A DNA stretch of 14,516 nt from Spinellus fusiger (lineage: Eukaryota > Mucoromycota > Mucoromycetes > Mucorales > Phycomycetaceae), in the NCBI GenBank assembly GCA_025094145.1, contig JALLLS010000183.1, positions 1-14,516 of the forward strand, given 5' to 3'. Below the pieces are notes generated by a model. The model saw nothing but the letters and a program-made list of their open reading frames with translations. It searched no databases and was not told the origin of the DNA. The first letter of the stretch is position 1. The number at the start of each line of letters is the position of its first letter. A program made the position numbers and the translations under genes. Below, piece by piece: positions 1-8,213 of this stretch.

Positions 1-261
1 GCGTCCTAAAGTCTGAGCTTCCCTTGTTCATCTCTTTTCTTTACCCCTCTCTTCCTCCTCCAATCAGAAGACAGCTCGTGTCAGGCACAGGTAGACACAA
101 GAGTAGGGATAAATCCAACAGACATCAAGCGTAAAGACCTATTGAGTAATATTCTAATAATGCTACCACTTCATAGTATGCACTAAAAACATCTAAGGTG
201 TCTTAGAGAACGAGTTATCCACTCTAGATTCTATTGCATGATGTTAAATTAGAGTTGATCT
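1..261. other. non-coding; possible promoter-like start of window
   Basis: No coding region is supported here. The first 70 bases are richer in pyrimidines than what follows and include a CCAAT motif at about 60-64 in a CTCC-rich run. This would fit the upstream region of a gene lying to the left on the minus strand, but no such gene is visible, so this is only a possibility. Confidence 0.25.
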
Positions 262-438
262 TTTCTATGTTTCTATGTTTCTATGTTTCTATGTTTCTAT
301 GTTTCTATGTTTCTATGTTTCTATGTTTCTATGTTTCTATGTTTCTATGTTTCTATGTTTCTATGTTTCTATGTTTCTATGTTTCTATGTTTCTATGTTT
401 CTATGTTTCTATGTTTTCTATGTTTCTATGTTTCTATT
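262..438. repeat. 8-bp tandem repeat (TTTCTATG), about 22 copies
   Basis: The unit TTTCTATG is repeated 19 times without interruption from 262 to 413. One unit with an extra T (414-422), one perfect unit and one ending in TT follow, before the array decays. Because 8 is not a multiple of 3, three units make a 24-base, 8-codon cycle, and plus-strand frames stay open as a repetitive hydrophobic peptide (MFLCFYVS). That openness is a by-product of the repeat and not evidence of a gene. One strand is almost all pyrimidine plus A, so replication slippage is the likely origin and copy number is probably polymorphic. Confidence 0.97.
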
Positions 439-1977
439 ATTCTATGCTTCTATTGTTAAAAAAAACCTCAAGGCAAAAGGTGTGTTTTAGGAATGTAATA
501 GATATATTTCTCAATTTGCTTCTGCTATCCATTGAGCAGGTTTATATACTTTCTTCCAAGTTACATTGATTACGTTTTATGATAACAAGTCTTATGGGAT
601 TCAGGGGGGTATGTTCTTCATCCCCTTTTTACAACACTATTATTCTATTTCTCTATTATTACTTTTGAAGAAACACCTTTAATAGTCATCATGACATCTG
701 TCTGTGGCTCTTTGTGACATTTGAATGACACTGTAAAAAATACATTAGCTACAACCCAGTATAATATAGAATAAAATAAGTGTATCCAAAAAAAATCCTG
801 ATGAGCCACAGGCAAGATAACAATACAGTGAACATACGTCTAACTCTTAATATTAAGATAGCACGTCTATTTAATAGAGTTGCCTTCTTTTTTGTCTCTT
901 TTTTTTAGCGTGGAAGTGCATAGAAAGATCATACAGCATTCGCAGTAACTACAGTATAGACTTTACAACAGTCCTATATTGTACCCGTGAACTCTCCCAG
1001 AGTGATCTGCATGGGGATTCGCTTCATTGTACTATGAATTCAAAATGCACTCTTTTTGTCAAACCCTACATTTAGTGCTTAGTATAACTTTACGCCTACC
1101 ATTAGAATGTAACAAAGTAAAGAAAATATCAACTTCTAAATTAGAGTCGTTTAGTTTTCATCTTTTCTTTGATTATAACACAGTGGGATACTAACTTTAC
1201 TCTATGTCGGTATTGCTTAAGGATAGGAATGCTGGGATACATCAGTAAACAATACTTTATAAACAATATTATTATGAAGCATTAGTTCATGCTATGGAAA
1301 ATGTACTTTGCTATTGTCAATAAAATATCATAGCTTAACATATGTCTAATAATAATAATTTCTCTGCTCAGTTATGTTATGGAAAAAAGATAGATAAATA
1401 GAAGGGTAACAATACCATGTGAAATAGAAATAATAGTAGCAGAAACACAGATGGTTTCTCTACTACACAAAAATGGAACTATATTCAAATGTTATCAGAC
1501 CTAATATATCTAGAGTCAAGTGTAACATTACTGGACAATGGCTGTGGGCGATTTGGTTTATAGTGACTTAAGTATTGTCATAAAAGATAGATTATCTCAT
1601 TGATGTTAATGGATAGACATACCTTATGGAAATTATAGGAAACGTATATATTTTTATGTATAGACACATAGCTATGGGCTTTCTATTTTAATTGTCATCT
1701 CTATTGTTACTTTTTGCAAGAATGAATAATGACTTGTACACTAGTGATTGTTTGAAAATGCCTCTTTGTAAAATAGGTACTACAGAGTAAATCTTATTCT
1801 TTCTATTCTTCAAATGAGGTGTGTCATTAGGCAAGTAGAAAAATTAATATAAAAGAGTCAATGATTCATATATTTTTTACTCTTTGACTCTATCCTTTTT
1901 CCCTTTATGTAGGCTCAACTTGTTTACTTATTATTTCAATAATATCAACTGTCTACTCATGGAACTAATGATGAGGG
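439..1977. other. AT-rich intergenic DNA, no gene seen
   Basis: I see no open frame of useful length, no convincing splice-site pairs linking coding segments, and no RNA gene. Short homopolymer runs are common. A TATA-like motif near the right edge is listed separately because it precedes the small spliced gene. Confidence 0.6.
1848..1855 (+). promoter_or_regulatory. TATA-like box upstream of the small spliced gene
   Basis: TATAAAAG lies 172 bp upstream of the preferred ATG at 2020 and 130 bp upstream of the alternative in-frame ATG at 1978. In such AT-rich DNA this match can arise by chance. The 5' leader could also contain an intron ending at the TAG near 1912. Only a transcript start site would settle this. 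Confidence 0.3.
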
Positions 1978-2019
1978 ATGGAGCTCTTCACTATCCTTAT
2001 TAACACCAATACTAGTATA

Positions 2020-2431
2020 ATGACTGACACAAAGGGAAAAAATTACGCTGATGCTGGTGCCATACATGCATCTTCCATTCATAAAACAGGTAAACTATTA
2101 ATGTAATTGAAAACAGTGCAAAGAAGGCTCATCTTACAGCAACAATAGATATTGAAGCCAACCATGAACACCTTCGACGTGGTAATAACCAAGTCACAGT
2201 TAAAAAGTGGCACCAGATGAAGAAATGGAGAATCCTGATGGGTTTAGGAATCATTGGTATTCTTATTGTCATTATTGGTAAGTGTAGTTGACAATTTAAT
2301 GTATCTCTTGGGTTGACTCTTATCATTATCATTAGGGGCTATTGTCTGTACAAGAGTAAGTTAAAAGATGGCTGGTAGAAATGGATACACTAATTAACCT
2401 ATTCTTTATACTCTTTCAACTGTAGAAATGA
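2020..2431 (+). CDS. small single-span membrane protein, four exons
   Basis: I do not recognise the family. The proposed exons are 2020-2089, 2140-2277, 2336-2355 and 2426-2431. The introns are 50, 58 and 70 bp; all start with GT (GTAAAC, GTAAGT, GTAAGT) and end in TACAG, TTAG and TGTAG. Splicing keeps one frame and gives 77 residues. The first ~45 are polar, followed by a basic stretch (VKKWHQMKKWR), then one hydrophobic segment of about 20 residues (ILMGLGIIGILIVIIGAIVC) and a short basic tail ending TRK. This fits a C-terminal tail-anchored or single-pass protein with most of the chain in the cytosol. An in-frame ATG at 1978 would add 14 residues, with a stop just upstream of it; I prefer 2020 because its N-terminus is hydrophilic. 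If intron 2 or 3 were retained the protein would still end within a few residues of the membrane segment. The exon structure is my inference from sequence alone. Confidence 0.6.
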
Positions 2432-2605
2432 GCGTTCTGATCTATGATTGAACCTCTTGTTCACCAAGTTCTTATTATCTTCATATCTCATCTATATCAA
2501 TATATCTCTTTTCCCTTCTTTAACTGAACTATCTTAATATCATATATATGTATAAGTTAAATTTGTAATAAGCACTTTGCTAATCTTGCAATACTGGTTG
2601 GATTG

Positions 2606-2611
2606 AATAAA
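2606..2611 (+). terminator. possible polyadenylation signal
   Basis: AATAAA occurs 175 bp downstream of the stop codon of the small spliced gene. The hexamer is common in AT-rich sequence, so its role is uncertain. Confidence 0.25.
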
Positions 2612-3699
2612 CAAGTGTACATGAGTAATTAAAAAAGAGTTAGGATTTTACCAATGTTGTTCATATGCACACTTTGTGTACTGAGTATTTCTATTTCTTT
2701 TTTAAATAATACTAACCAAAAATAAGGTCTCAACATTAATAGATAAAACTGTTTAGCTCAATAGTATGGTGGGAATATGTTTATAGTTGGTAACAAGAGT
2801 CGGGCTATAGTTTTTTCTTTTTCTCTCTCTCTTTCCTCCTCTATTAATGTTTTACTCTGGACAATGGATCCAATAAATACATATATGTTTTCTTAAATAA
2901 ATAGCGATCATATTCATGAGAAAGACAATAGTCCATTGAACCTGGTCATACGTTTCATTTCAGAGATACAAGGAAAGTCTGCATGAGATAACATTATTTG
3001 TCACAAGAAGGTACACAACTTTCAAGCTCTAGTAGTACTTCTACCTGATTTATAAATGTGTGTGTGTGTGTGTGTGTTATGAAGGAAAGAAAATAAGAAG
3101 AGAAAAGAAAGATGTCTTTTCTTCAAATGGTATTGTATTAGTAGGGCAGTTTAGAACTAGCAATGATAAAGACACTACACGTAGCCCCATCAAACAGTAT
3201 ATCTATATCTATAGAATAAAGGCACCAGACAATCTCTTATGTTTTTAAATAATAAAGATGACACAACCTTTGAGTCAGACACTGACATCCACTAATCTTG
3301 AACTATTTGTTTTCTTTTCCCATCTCATTGTTTAATGTCTTTACAGAAAGTAGAGACACTATGTAACAGTCTTATTTCTTATTAAAAGAAATTGTACACA
3401 GATGATAGAATTCTATGAACACTCAAAAGATCTTGGTACTGCTATTCAATATGCGTTTTAGACTTTGCTTATCAGATGAAGAAAAGATTGAGTGTAAACA
3501 AGTAACTCATTCTTAGAGTCATTCTTATCAGATCTTTCTAACTACTTTTTTTTTTCATCTTTAGAGACTAAAATTAAGAGACAAATACTCTATAGGTCAT
3601 TATGGTGATATACTATGTAAAGATGATAAACATACATTACATTTGATCTGTTAGATGAAATAAAGATTAAGTAAAAAAATAAAATGGTATCTTAGTATA
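2612..3699. other. AT-rich intergenic DNA with a short TG microsatellite
   Basis: No gene is supported. The stretch contains CT-rich runs near 2816-2842, the (TG)10 tract at 3057-3076 and many A/T runs. A 62-codon open frame beginning in the TG tract has no recognisable features and is not reported as a gene. Confidence 0.6.
3057..3076. repeat. (TG)10 dinucleotide microsatellite
   Basis: Ten uninterrupted TG units are followed by TTATG. This is an ordinary slippage-prone microsatellite. Confidence 0.95.
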
Positions 3700-3727
3700 T
3701 AATATAATATAATATTATATTATATTA
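3700..3727. repeat. perfect 28-bp AT-only palindrome
   Basis: Each half is 14 bp (TAATATAATATAAT) with no spacer between the halves. About 80 bp downstream (3801-3840) lies a second A/T-only region with an oligo-T/oligo-A junction and alternating AT. Both could extrude as cruciforms or hairpins. The pair sits shortly before the left TA of element D1. Confidence 0.9.
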
Positions 3728-3881
3728 CATTTCCCAAAACTTCATTCTATGAATTCTCAGACTACTTATTTATATATTTTGCTATGATACTAGAGTATGA
3801 GTTTTTTTTAAAAAAAAATATATATATTTATATATTTATAACTCTTTTGTGATAAAAGTACATATTATATTTTATTATGTA

Positions 3882-5030
3882 CACACCCAAAGATTTTTCT
3901 GGTCTTTAAGCGGTGATATCTCCTTCCTTTTACGTAAAAGAAAAAACTCACCTCATATGGTGCGGCGTTTAAAATCAAAGGTTTGCAAGTGTCCAAATAA
4001 TTGTTTCCTTTTGTGGATACCTCAATATCAAATTGTATTATCAATGGAATATATTGTTTATGAATAATATTGTTTATTGTAATAGTATAGATAATACTAT
4101 ACAGTCACTATATCTACTGCCTAAGTGCATTCCATCATAGCAATAGAATCTATACCCTAAAGGCCTTATGCCTTATTCTTGGGAAATAGATAGCTGTGCT
4201 TAAGAGTATACTCTAGAAAGTATAGACAGTCTTCTATACTGTCTATGACTAATTTGAGGGCCTTTACTTAATAACAATACAATAAGTCTCTTATGGATTA
4301 CAATGAACTCGATCTCAGATAAAGACATTATTTATCTTTTTTATCTCAAGAATAGTCTTTGGTGGTGTCTACAACTTTCTTCTATTGCTTTGCATTGTTA
4401 ATTATAGCACATTGCCTGGCTTATTTATGCTCATCTTGACAAGTAATTAGGTATCAAGTTGTATGGGCAGTGTGGGAAATAAAAATAAAAAAGGAAGGGA
4501 TTGTCAAAACAAATAATAATATTTCTCTCTCTATTCTGGTAATGTATACACTGGCCTTCACTCATGGAATTCACAAGTCAAACAGTTCACACTCTATTTG
4601 CCTTGAGCCTAAAAGACAGTATTAGAAACAATACTTTGTTCCCACTAAGCACCACTGTTAATTATAGTTAAAATGAGAGAGTTGCTTAAGAGTTTATAGA
4701 TATTCAGTCAATGAATGGCTATATTTTTTTTTATAATAAACACTTTTCAAGCAGTGTTATACATCCTCATTGTGGGCTTAAGGATAGCACATTATGTTAA
4801 ACAATAAATGTAGTGACTGAGTTGTAATATTGACTTTATCTCCTTTTTATAGCCAACTTTATAGTGTTTAATTGCAAAGTCAATAGTCAATGCTAAAATA
4901 GGCAAACAGAGTTTGAAATAGTTTATCTATACAACAAAAGGGCCTCTTTAAATACATTAGCCAATAACAAGAATATTATGAATTTATTGTCTGTGTAATT
5001 CTTTTTATATCCCAAAAATCTTTAGGTGTG
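3882..5030. mobile_element. element D1: non-coding TA-flanked transposon, 1149 bp
   Basis: The left end reads CACACCCAAAGATTTTT and the right end, read inward, CACACCTAAAGATTTTT: a 17-bp inverted repeat with one mismatch. Each tip is flanked by TA (3880-3881 and 5031-5032), as expected for Tc1/mariner/IS630-type integration. No transposase frame is visible, so it would be a non-autonomous (MITE-like) element or an internally replaced relic. It contains local palindromes: 14 bp at 3927-3940, 12 bp at 4203-4214, and a 9-bp stem at 4222-4230/4238-4246. Positions 4086-5030 belong to the left arm of the large palindrome and recur inverted at 10048-10992. The left ~190 bp have a diverged relative at the far end of D2. 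No autonomous partner is visible in the window; the ends differ from those of A, B and C. Confidence 0.72.
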
Positions 5031-5104
5031 TAGGCTTCTGTGTAATGACTGAGTTACCGAGTTCTGCATAATTAAGTACACATACACTATTTTCACTTAT
5101 TATT

Positions 5105-5248
5105 GTCGCACTTTTAGAGAAAAATATGTCGCATTAATAAATTAAAATATGTCGCATTAATAAATTAAAACTTGACGTACTAATGGGATAAAATATGTCG
5201 CATTAATTAATTAAAATTTGGCATAGTAAAAGATTTAAAACTGGCGTA
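5105..5248 (+). promoter_or_regulatory. seven iterons at exact 23-bp spacing, promoter end of A1
   Basis: GTCGCA-like hexamers start at 5105, 5128, 5151, 5174, 5197, 5220 and 5243: GTCGCA, GTCGCA, GTCGCA, GACGTA, GTCGCA, GGCATA, GGCGTA. They are separated by A/T-only or A/T-rich spacers such as TTAATAAATTAAAA. The array begins 21 bp from the element tip and ends 45 bp before the transposase ATG, so it covers the likely promoter. The natural reading is a row of transposase-binding sites that may also allow self-repression. The mirror copy in A2 is at 9830-9973. Confidence 0.88.
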
Positions 5249-5292
5249 TTCTAAGTACTTGAGGTTTTCTTACATATTACTTTTCTTAAAAA

Positions 5293-6609
5293 ATGAATAA
5301 CATTGTGCACGAAGACGGCCAAGGAAATATCTATAATGAAGGCATAGCCGTTACAGTAGTGGAGATGGAGGTAGACGAGGAGACGTACCCCATTGAGACG
5401 GTTACAAATTTCGGGATGTACCTTGACCTCAAACCACCCGAGAAGCCAGAAAGAAGAACTGTACAACAATCCGTAGACAGAGATGTCAATACGGAAGAGG
5501 ATAACAGAGCTCCTGGTATCCACAGGCATTACAAAGATTCCGAAAAAGAGCAGTTGTTTGTATTGATTTATGAAAGGGGTATGAGCGTCAGAGCTGCTGC
5601 GCTGAAACTTCAAATCCACCCACGCACTGCTCAGCGATGGTAATCAAACGATCAGCAGAACCCTCAGACATTCATTGCCAGAAAAGAAGGTAGTGGAAGG
5701 CCAGTTGGTAGACTAGCACTACTTGACGATAGCCATAAAAGATTTTTGGTCGATTTATTGGACGATCAGCCCTCTTTAGTCCTGGATCAAATGATGGAGA
5801 GTTTAAGAACGTCTTTTATTGATTTAGAGATATCGAAAACAGCTCTCTATAATTTTGTCACCAAAAATTGTATGATTAGTCTGAAAAGAGCCTATTTTCA
5901 TTCAGTTGATCGTAATAGTCCTGAAAAGATCAAGAATCGAAAGGAGTGGGTACAGAAATGGATGGAGACAGACATGGACTACATGAGCAACTGTGTCTTT
6001 ATAGATGAGGCGGCATTCCACATCAACATGAAGCGTACTTTTGCTTGGTCAAAATTAGGTACTCGTGCAGTAGTAAAAGTACCAAGAACGAGGGCCAAAA
6101 CAACAACTATTATGGGAGCAACATCTGCTCAAGGCCTTGTCAACATAAAAGTAAGACGGCCTCGAATGTTGCCTGTTTCAAAGAAGAGAAAAACTGCTGG
6201 ATCTAGTGGGCCTTCTCGAAAACAAAGCAAAGGCACTGCTACTGGCCACTATCTTAATTTCTTGAGCGATACAATGGATGTCATGGACAATTTTCCAGAT
6301 GTTTTCAAGGATAATTATTTGATTATGGACAGCGCCCCCATCCACATGGATGAAGACACTAAAAGCTTCATTGAAGGCCGTGGGTACAAGTGTGTTTATC
6401 TTCCTCCTTACTCACCAGAGTTGGATCCCATTGAGCAATTCTGGTCTGTTTGCAAAAGCAGGTTAAAAAGAGAAAGACTCTTGGAAGAAGAAACTCTGTC
6501 ATCTAGAATCGCCGATGCATCTAACCAAGTTCTTCTCGGTGACCTCAGAGGGTTTTGCAAATACTCTGTCGATAGATTTGAGGATTGCTTACAAGAGAAG
6601 CCTCTTTAA
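5293..6609 (+). pseudogene. IS630/Tc1-type DD34E transposase of A1, one in-frame TAA
   Basis: This is a cut-and-paste DNA transposase that would act in the nucleus on its own element ends. A single frame runs 438 codons from ATG 5293 to TAA 6607-6609, broken only by TAA at codon 117 (5641-5643). Codons 1-70 form an acidic N-terminal region with MEVDEETYP and YLDLKPPEK, both nearly shared with B's protein. Codons ~80-116 resemble a helix-turn-helix (ERGMSVRAAALKLQIHPRTA). The catalytic triad is Asp 238 (FIDEAAFH), Asp 346 (IMDSAPIH) and Glu 381 (SPELDPIEQFW), with 34 residues between the last two. A basic insert with KKRK (about codons 295-317) between the two Asp may be a nuclear localisation signal. 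No splice option that I tried removes the TAA without making TGA. The remainder looks intact, so the stop is recent, read through, or tolerated because a full copy elsewhere supplies the enzyme. Confidence 0.93.
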
Positions 6610-6610
6610 A

Positions 6611-6616
6611 AATAAA
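6611..6616 (+). terminator. possible polyadenylation signal of A1 transposase
   Basis: AATAAA follows the transposase stop codon by 1 bp, before the right-end iterons. The same arrangement occurs in A2 at 8462-8467 on the minus strand. Placement is plausible for a compact element, but the match could be chance. Confidence 0.3.
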
Positions 6617-6624
6617 ACATTTAT

Positions 6625-6723
6625 GTCGCATTTGTCGCATCCAACTTATACGCCATCTTTTAATTTATTAATGCGACAAGTTTTTTTCCACTTGTGCGCT
6701 AAGTTTTTTTCCAAAAGTGCGAC
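6625..6723 (-). promoter_or_regulatory. right-end iterons of A1, four at 23-bp spacing plus two reversed
   Basis: Read inward from the right tip, the motifs are GTCGCA (6718-6723), AGCGCA (6695-6700), GTCGCA (6672-6677) and GGCGTA (6649-6654), all 23 bp apart, with the first again 21 bp from the tip. Two further GTCGCA copies in the opposite orientation lie at 6625-6630 and 6634-6639, next to the transposase 3' end. The array is shorter than at the left end, so the two ends are not equivalent. The A2 mirror spans 8355-8453. Confidence 0.85.
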
Positions 6724-6827
6724 AATAATAAGTGAAAATAGTGTACAGTATTTCTCGAAATTATTCACGCACTTGACGAAAAAAAAATCACGCACAAAAT
6801 GAATAAAAATTCGTGCATTGATGTTTA

Positions 6828-8159
6828 TTAAATCGGCTTTCTGTTTAAATAATCTTCGAATCTTGCAACCGAAGATCTGCAAAAACCTTGTAGGTCACTG
6901 GTAAGTACTTGGTTGCAAGCTTCTCTAATTTTTGAAGATAGTGTCTCCTCTTCTAAGAGTGTTTCTCTCTTCACTTTACTTTTGCATACTGACCAGAATT
7001 GCTCAATCGGATTGAGTTCAGGTGAGTAGGGCGGGAGGTAAATTCAGCCATAGCCATGAGCTTCAATATACTTTCTGATATCACCATGGTTATGAATAGG
7101 ACAATTGTCCATTATTAGATAATGTCCCTTGAACTCTTCGTATTGATTAATAGTACTTATTGTTTCAGCCACAAAGTTGAAATAATGTCCAGTTACGGTT
7201 CCTCCTTTTCCTTTCTCTGGTTTTTTTGGTAGCTCCACCAGGCCCTTTTCTCTTTTTTGAAGGAGCTATGACCTTTGGGGTCTTCAGTCGTATATTTATC
7301 ACGCCTAAATGGGATATAGCTCCTATGATGGTATGCGATTTTGCTCTTGTCTTGGGAACTCGCACTACTGGTGTCTCTCCTACCGTGGCCCATGCCATAC
7401 TTCGCTTCATGTTGATGTTGAAAATAGACTCATCGATAAAGACGCAATTGCTCAAATAATCAATATCAGTCTTCAAAATCTCAGTAACCCATTGGAATCT
7501 AGCTTCTATCTTCGTTTCACTATTGTGCTCTTCGGGCTGGAAGTGAGCTCTTTTCAGTGATATATTGCATTTAGTAGTAATAAACTTGTGGAGAGAAGAT
7601 CTTGATATTTCCAGATCTTTAAAACGACTAGTAAGATCCTCCATCATCTCATCCAAAACAATGCTTGGCTTTTGATCTATGAGATCTATAAGATACTCTT
7701 TTTGTTCAGAGTTTATCGTCAATGGTCTCCCAACAGGTCTACCGCTTCCTGGTTTTCTTAAGCATAGATCTTTGCCCTTTTCTAGACTTTCTACTCCTTT
7801 AGTATGCCATGTTTGAGCAGTACCCGGAGGTATTTTTAACTCTCTAGTAGCGCCACGAATGGACATGTTCTTCTCAAACACCAGGAAATAAAAATTTTCC
7901 ATGTCTTCCTTTTTGTATTTCCGGTATGTACTATCTTTTTTTTATCAGAATTGGTTTTTTTCGAGCTGGAAGGTTTTTCTTTGGTTTTAGTCATTTTCAG
8001 TGACTTCTCTGGAGGTTTGAGATCCAGGTAAGAGGTAAAAGTAGCTATTGAAGTGAGAGGATATTGCTCATTGTCAACCTCCATCTCGTATTCAATGACT
8101 TCATTTCCGTTTTCGTCCGTCAACATCCCTTCGCCATCGTCATAATAAAAGGTTGACAT
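6828..8159 (-). pseudogene. IS630/Tc1-type DD34E transposase of B, two frame changes and a stop
   Basis: The protein is a distant relative of A's: the same N-terminal pattern (EMEVDNEQYP, YLDLKPPEK), a helix-turn-helix (EKNMSIRGATRELKIPPGTA), GSGRPVGRP, and a triad at Asp 7432-7434 (FIDES), Asp 7107-7109 (IMDNCPIH) and Glu 7002-7004 (PELNPIEQFW), with 34 residues between the last two. The ATG at 8159 starts the acidic N-terminus. The frame changes by -1 at an A8 run (7936-7943, read as A_AAA_AAG) and by +1 at an A7 run (7221-7227). A TGA at 7044-7046 stands where A has Cys. Reading resumes to TAA at 6828-6830. Both frame changes lie in homopolymers, so they could be real decay, sequencing error or, for the first, programmed frameshifting. 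The TGA would still block the protein. Confidence 0.9.
7935..7941 (-). other. A_AAA_AAG slippery heptamer at the B frame junction
   Basis: The N-terminal frame reads ...GAT AAA AAA AAG ATA. A one-base backward slip on AAA AAG continues as GAT AGT ACA TAC CGG, which leads directly into the helix-turn-helix frame matching A (YRKYKKEDMENFYF against A's HRHYKDSEKEQLFV). The heptamer is of the canonical X_XXY_YYZ type used by several bacterial insertion sequences, including some IS630 relatives. A plain loss of one A from A9 explains the same facts, so programmed use is unproven. Confidence 0.5.
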
Positions 8160-8213
8160 CTCAAAAATATTTTGTTGTTCTTAATAAAAGCAAAGCAAGT
8201 GTAATTTTAACTT

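Larger units (their letters stand above)
5085..6743 (+). mobile_element. element A1: IS630/Tc1-type transposon, 1659 bp
   Basis: The tips are perfect 31-bp inverted repeats beginning CACTATTTTCACTTATTATT. TA lies immediately outside both tips (5083-5084 and 6744-6745), the expected target duplication. The element encodes one transposase on the plus strand that fills most of its length. Inside the tips are arrays of GTCGCA-like motifs at a 23-bp period, seven at the left and four at the right. The right TA is shared with the adjoining element B. An inverted, essentially identical copy (A2) lies at 8335-9993. Both copies share the same nonsense codon, so neither obviously encodes a full-length enzyme. 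Confidence 0.95.
4086..6795 (+). repeat. left arm of 6.9-kb palindrome (2710 bp)
   Basis: Every position x in this arm pairs with 15078 minus x in the right arm. Matched landmarks (arm edge, transposase start and stop codons, element tips) all give the same sum, so I see no indel. The only mismatch I found is C at 6157 against the equivalent of T (plus-strand A at 8921). The arm holds most of D1, a 54-bp linker (5031-5084), all of A1 and the first 50 bp of B. Identity ends abruptly at both edges: outside 4086 the flanks differ, and inside 6795 the two B ends differ by a 47-bp indel. Confidence 0.97.

Noticed and set aside
234..569. Open frame of 111 codons encoding a repeated hydrophobic peptide
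   Set aside because: It is generated by the 8-bp tandem repeat and has no independent coding feature.
2129..2332. Minus-strand open frame of 67 codons
   Set aside because: It is antisense to exon 2 of the small spliced gene and shows no recognisable motif.
3060..3248. Plus-strand open frame starting in the TG tract
   Set aside because: Its start is microsatellite sequence and the rest has no domain or supporting context.
3849..4067. Plus-strand open frame of 72 codons at the left end of D1
   Set aside because: It crosses the element tip and its diverged counterpart in D2 does not keep the frame, so selection on a protein is not evident.
5251..5619. Minus-strand open frame of 122 codons (mirror at 9459-9827)
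   Set aside because: It lies antisense to the transposase N-terminus and is a shadow of it.
5640..5681. Intron that could remove the TAA in A (GTAATC...CCAG)
   Set aside because: The 19-, 28- and 42-bp options are very short, and joining the exons at each creates TGA. B has coding sequence of similar length here.
7226..7560. Plus-strand open frames inside B
   Set aside because: They are antisense to the B transposase catalytic domain.
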